Of a stretch of 7,478 nucleotides of DNA, positions 6,174 through 7,478 are shown piece by piece. Source of the DNA: Draconibacterium sp. (GTDB lineage: Bacteria > Bacteroidota > Bacteroidia > Bacteroidales > Prolixibacteraceae); assembly GCA_015493625.1 (NCBI GenBank), contig WGCT01000418.1, forward strand, positions 1 to 7,478. The letters run 5' to 3'. The notes below the pieces were generated by a model. It saw only the letters and a list, made by a program, of their open reading frames with translations. It did not search any database and was not told where the DNA came from. The first letter of the stretch is position 1. Each line of letters opens with the position of its first letter. The position numbers were made by a program, and so were the translations under genes.

Positions 6174-6250
6174 CTCAATAAAGTTGTCGGGAATAGTACT
6201 TTCGTAATGAAATAATCGCCCAAATCGGAAAACTGTAACCAGCAAGCTAA

Positions 6251-7462
6251 CTATTTTAAATACAAATTGCTGTCGCCATAACTTAAAAACCTAAAGTTAT
6301 TGGCAAGTGCATAGTTATAAACCTTTCGCCACTCGTCTCCTAAAAAAGCGCTAATCAACAATAGCAAAGTACTTTGTGGTTGGTGAAAATTGGTAAACAT
6401 ACCACTTATAATTTTAAACTTGTACCCCGGCAAAATAATTATTTGTGTTGAAAACTGAATGGCAGAACGGTTGGTTTTATTCAGGTAATCGACAATATTT
6501 TCAAGCGACTTTTTAGTTGTTATTTTAACCTCCATGTTATAAGGTTCCCACTGCAAAACTTCGGGATTATTTTGGTTAAAAGCACCATTTTCGAGCTGCA
6601 CGCCCAACCAAAACAGACTTTCGAGCGAACGTACCGAAGTTGTTCCAACGGCAAGAATTGCATCGTTATTTTCGATAAAATCCTCAACTATGTTTTTTTG
6701 AATAATAACCGTTTCGTGGTGCATTTTGTGCCCCGAGATAGTTTCCGATTTTACGGGTTGAAAAGTGCCCGCTCCAACGTGCAACGTAATCTCTTTTATT
6801 GCAATATTTTTTGCGGCAACTGTTTTTAAAACAGCATCGGTAAAGTGCAACCCGGCCGTTGGGGCCGCCACCGAACCGTCTATTTTTGCATAAACAGTTT
6901 GATAGGTATCTTCGTCGGCCTCTTCAGTTTCACGGTTTAAATACGGTGGAATGGGCAACGTACCTGTGTGCTCAATTATTTCGGCAAAGGAGATGCGTTT
7001 ATTCCAGCTGAATTCAATTAAAAACGAGTTTCCGTCCTGCTCTTTTTTCGTTGCCGAAAGCTCAATCGTTTCTCCATTAATTTCAACCTCACGATTAAGA
7101 ACTCCCGTTTTCCATTTCTTCGAATTACCCACCATACACTTCCACTCTACCCGCTCTTTTTGCTGAAAAGAGATTTCGTAATCGGCAGGAGTTACCGGCT
7201 CTAAACAGAATATCTCTATTTTTGCTCCGGTAGTTTTCCGAAAAAAAAGACGCGCGTGAATAACGCGTGTATTATTAAAAACAAGCTGTGCATTTTCGGG
7301 AATATATTTCGAACAGTTCCGAAAAACATCTTCTATAATTGAGCCATTTTTATGAATCAGAATTTTCGAATTATCGCGCTCCGAAATCGGGTACTTCGCA
7401 ATTTGCTTTTCGGGCAGATTGTAGGTAAAGTCGTTAATTTTTATGTTTTTATAATTCTCCAA
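6251..7462 (-). CDS. queA: QueA, S-adenosylmethionine:tRNA ribosyltransferase-isomerase (long form)
   Basis: QueA transfers and isomerises the ribosyl group of S-adenosylmethionine onto 7-aminomethyl-7-deazaguanine at position 34 of GUN-anticodon tRNAs, giving epoxyqueuosine, the penultimate step of queuosine synthesis in the cytoplasm. Family motifs are clear: GTLPIPPYL (167-175), YQTVYA (187-192), GSVAAPTAGLHFT (196-208), HVGAGTFQPV (228-237), HKMHHE (245-250), AVGTTSVRSLES (271-282), TNFHQPQSTLLL (357-368) and SYGD (394-397). At 403 residues it is longer than the roughly 340-350 of classical QueA; I recall a longer Bacteroidota form with a similar N-terminus. The start is TTG at 7462. The frame stays open to the window edge with no ATG, so a start beyond the window cannot be excluded, but MENYKNIKINDFTYNLPE matches the usual start of that longer form. 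The last gene before a 370-bp gap; no clear terminator is seen after its TAG stop. Confidence 0.92.
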   Translation of the reverse strand: MENYKNIKINDFTYNLPEKQIAKYPISERDNSKILIHKNGSIIEDVFRNCSKYIPENAQLVFNNTRVIHARLFFRKTTGAKIEIFCLEPVTPADYEISFQQKERVEWKCMVGNSKKWKTGVLNREVEINGETIELSATKKEQDGNSFLIEFSWNKRISFAEIIEHTGTLPIPPYLNRETEEADEDTYQTVYAKIDGSVAAPTAGLHFTDAVLKTVAAKNIAIKEITLHVGAGTFQPVKSETISGHKMHHETVIIQKNIVEDFIENNDAILAVGTTSVRSLESLFWLGVQLENGAFNQNNPEVLQWEPYNMEVKITTKKSLENIVDYLNKTNRSAIQFSTQIIILPGYKFKIISGMFTNFHQPQSTLLLLISAFLGDEWRKVYNYALANNFRFLSYGDSNLYLK

Positions 7463-7478
7463 ATCTATTCTTTTTAGC

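Noticed and set aside
6010..6207. Plus-strand 65-codon frame across the GH92 relic
   Set aside because: It is antisense to the GH92-like fragment, with no recognisable protein features.

Overview
The window looks like a stretch of chromosome from a member of the Bacteroidota. The reasons are: an ECF sigma factor of the FecI-like type common in that phylum; a GH92 alpha-mannosidase lipoprotein; a long-form QueA; starts that lack clear Shine-Dalgarno sequences; and promoter-like sites that fit the Bacteroidota consensus (TTTG, then TAnnTTTG) rather than the E. coli one. A finer placement (for example Prolixibacteraceae/Marinilabiliales) is only a guess. All convincing genes lie on the minus strand, so transcription runs from right to left.

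From right to left (5' to 3' for the genes): queA (tRNA queuosine biosynthesis, TTG start next to the window edge); a 370-bp gap holding the remnant of a second, divergent GH92 gene plus a short TAGA-type repeat; an intact GH92 lipoprotein glycosidase; a well-formed Bacteroidota promoter beside the GH92 stop; a PAP2 membrane phosphatase whose stop overlaps, as ATGA, the start of a GT39/ArnT-like membrane glycosyltransferase; a roughly 245-bp REP-like cluster of hairpins and degenerate 36-bp repeats; about 270 bp of AT-rich DNA holding a probable promoter; an ECF sigma factor; and a short 3' flank with a weak terminator-like hairpin.

Functional reading: the PAP2-GT39 pair is the clearest operon. 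It probably acts on polyprenyl-phosphate or lipid A-like substrates at the outer face of the inner membrane. GH92 trims alpha-mannosides, and the neighbouring GH92 relic suggests the locus once held at least two mannosidase genes. No SusC/SusD genes, FecR anti-sigma factor or transposase are visible inside the window, so a link between the sigma factor and glycan use cannot be shown. I see no convincing novel multi-gene system. The observations most worth checking are the REP-like element, the GH92 relic and the coupled PAP2-GT39 pair.
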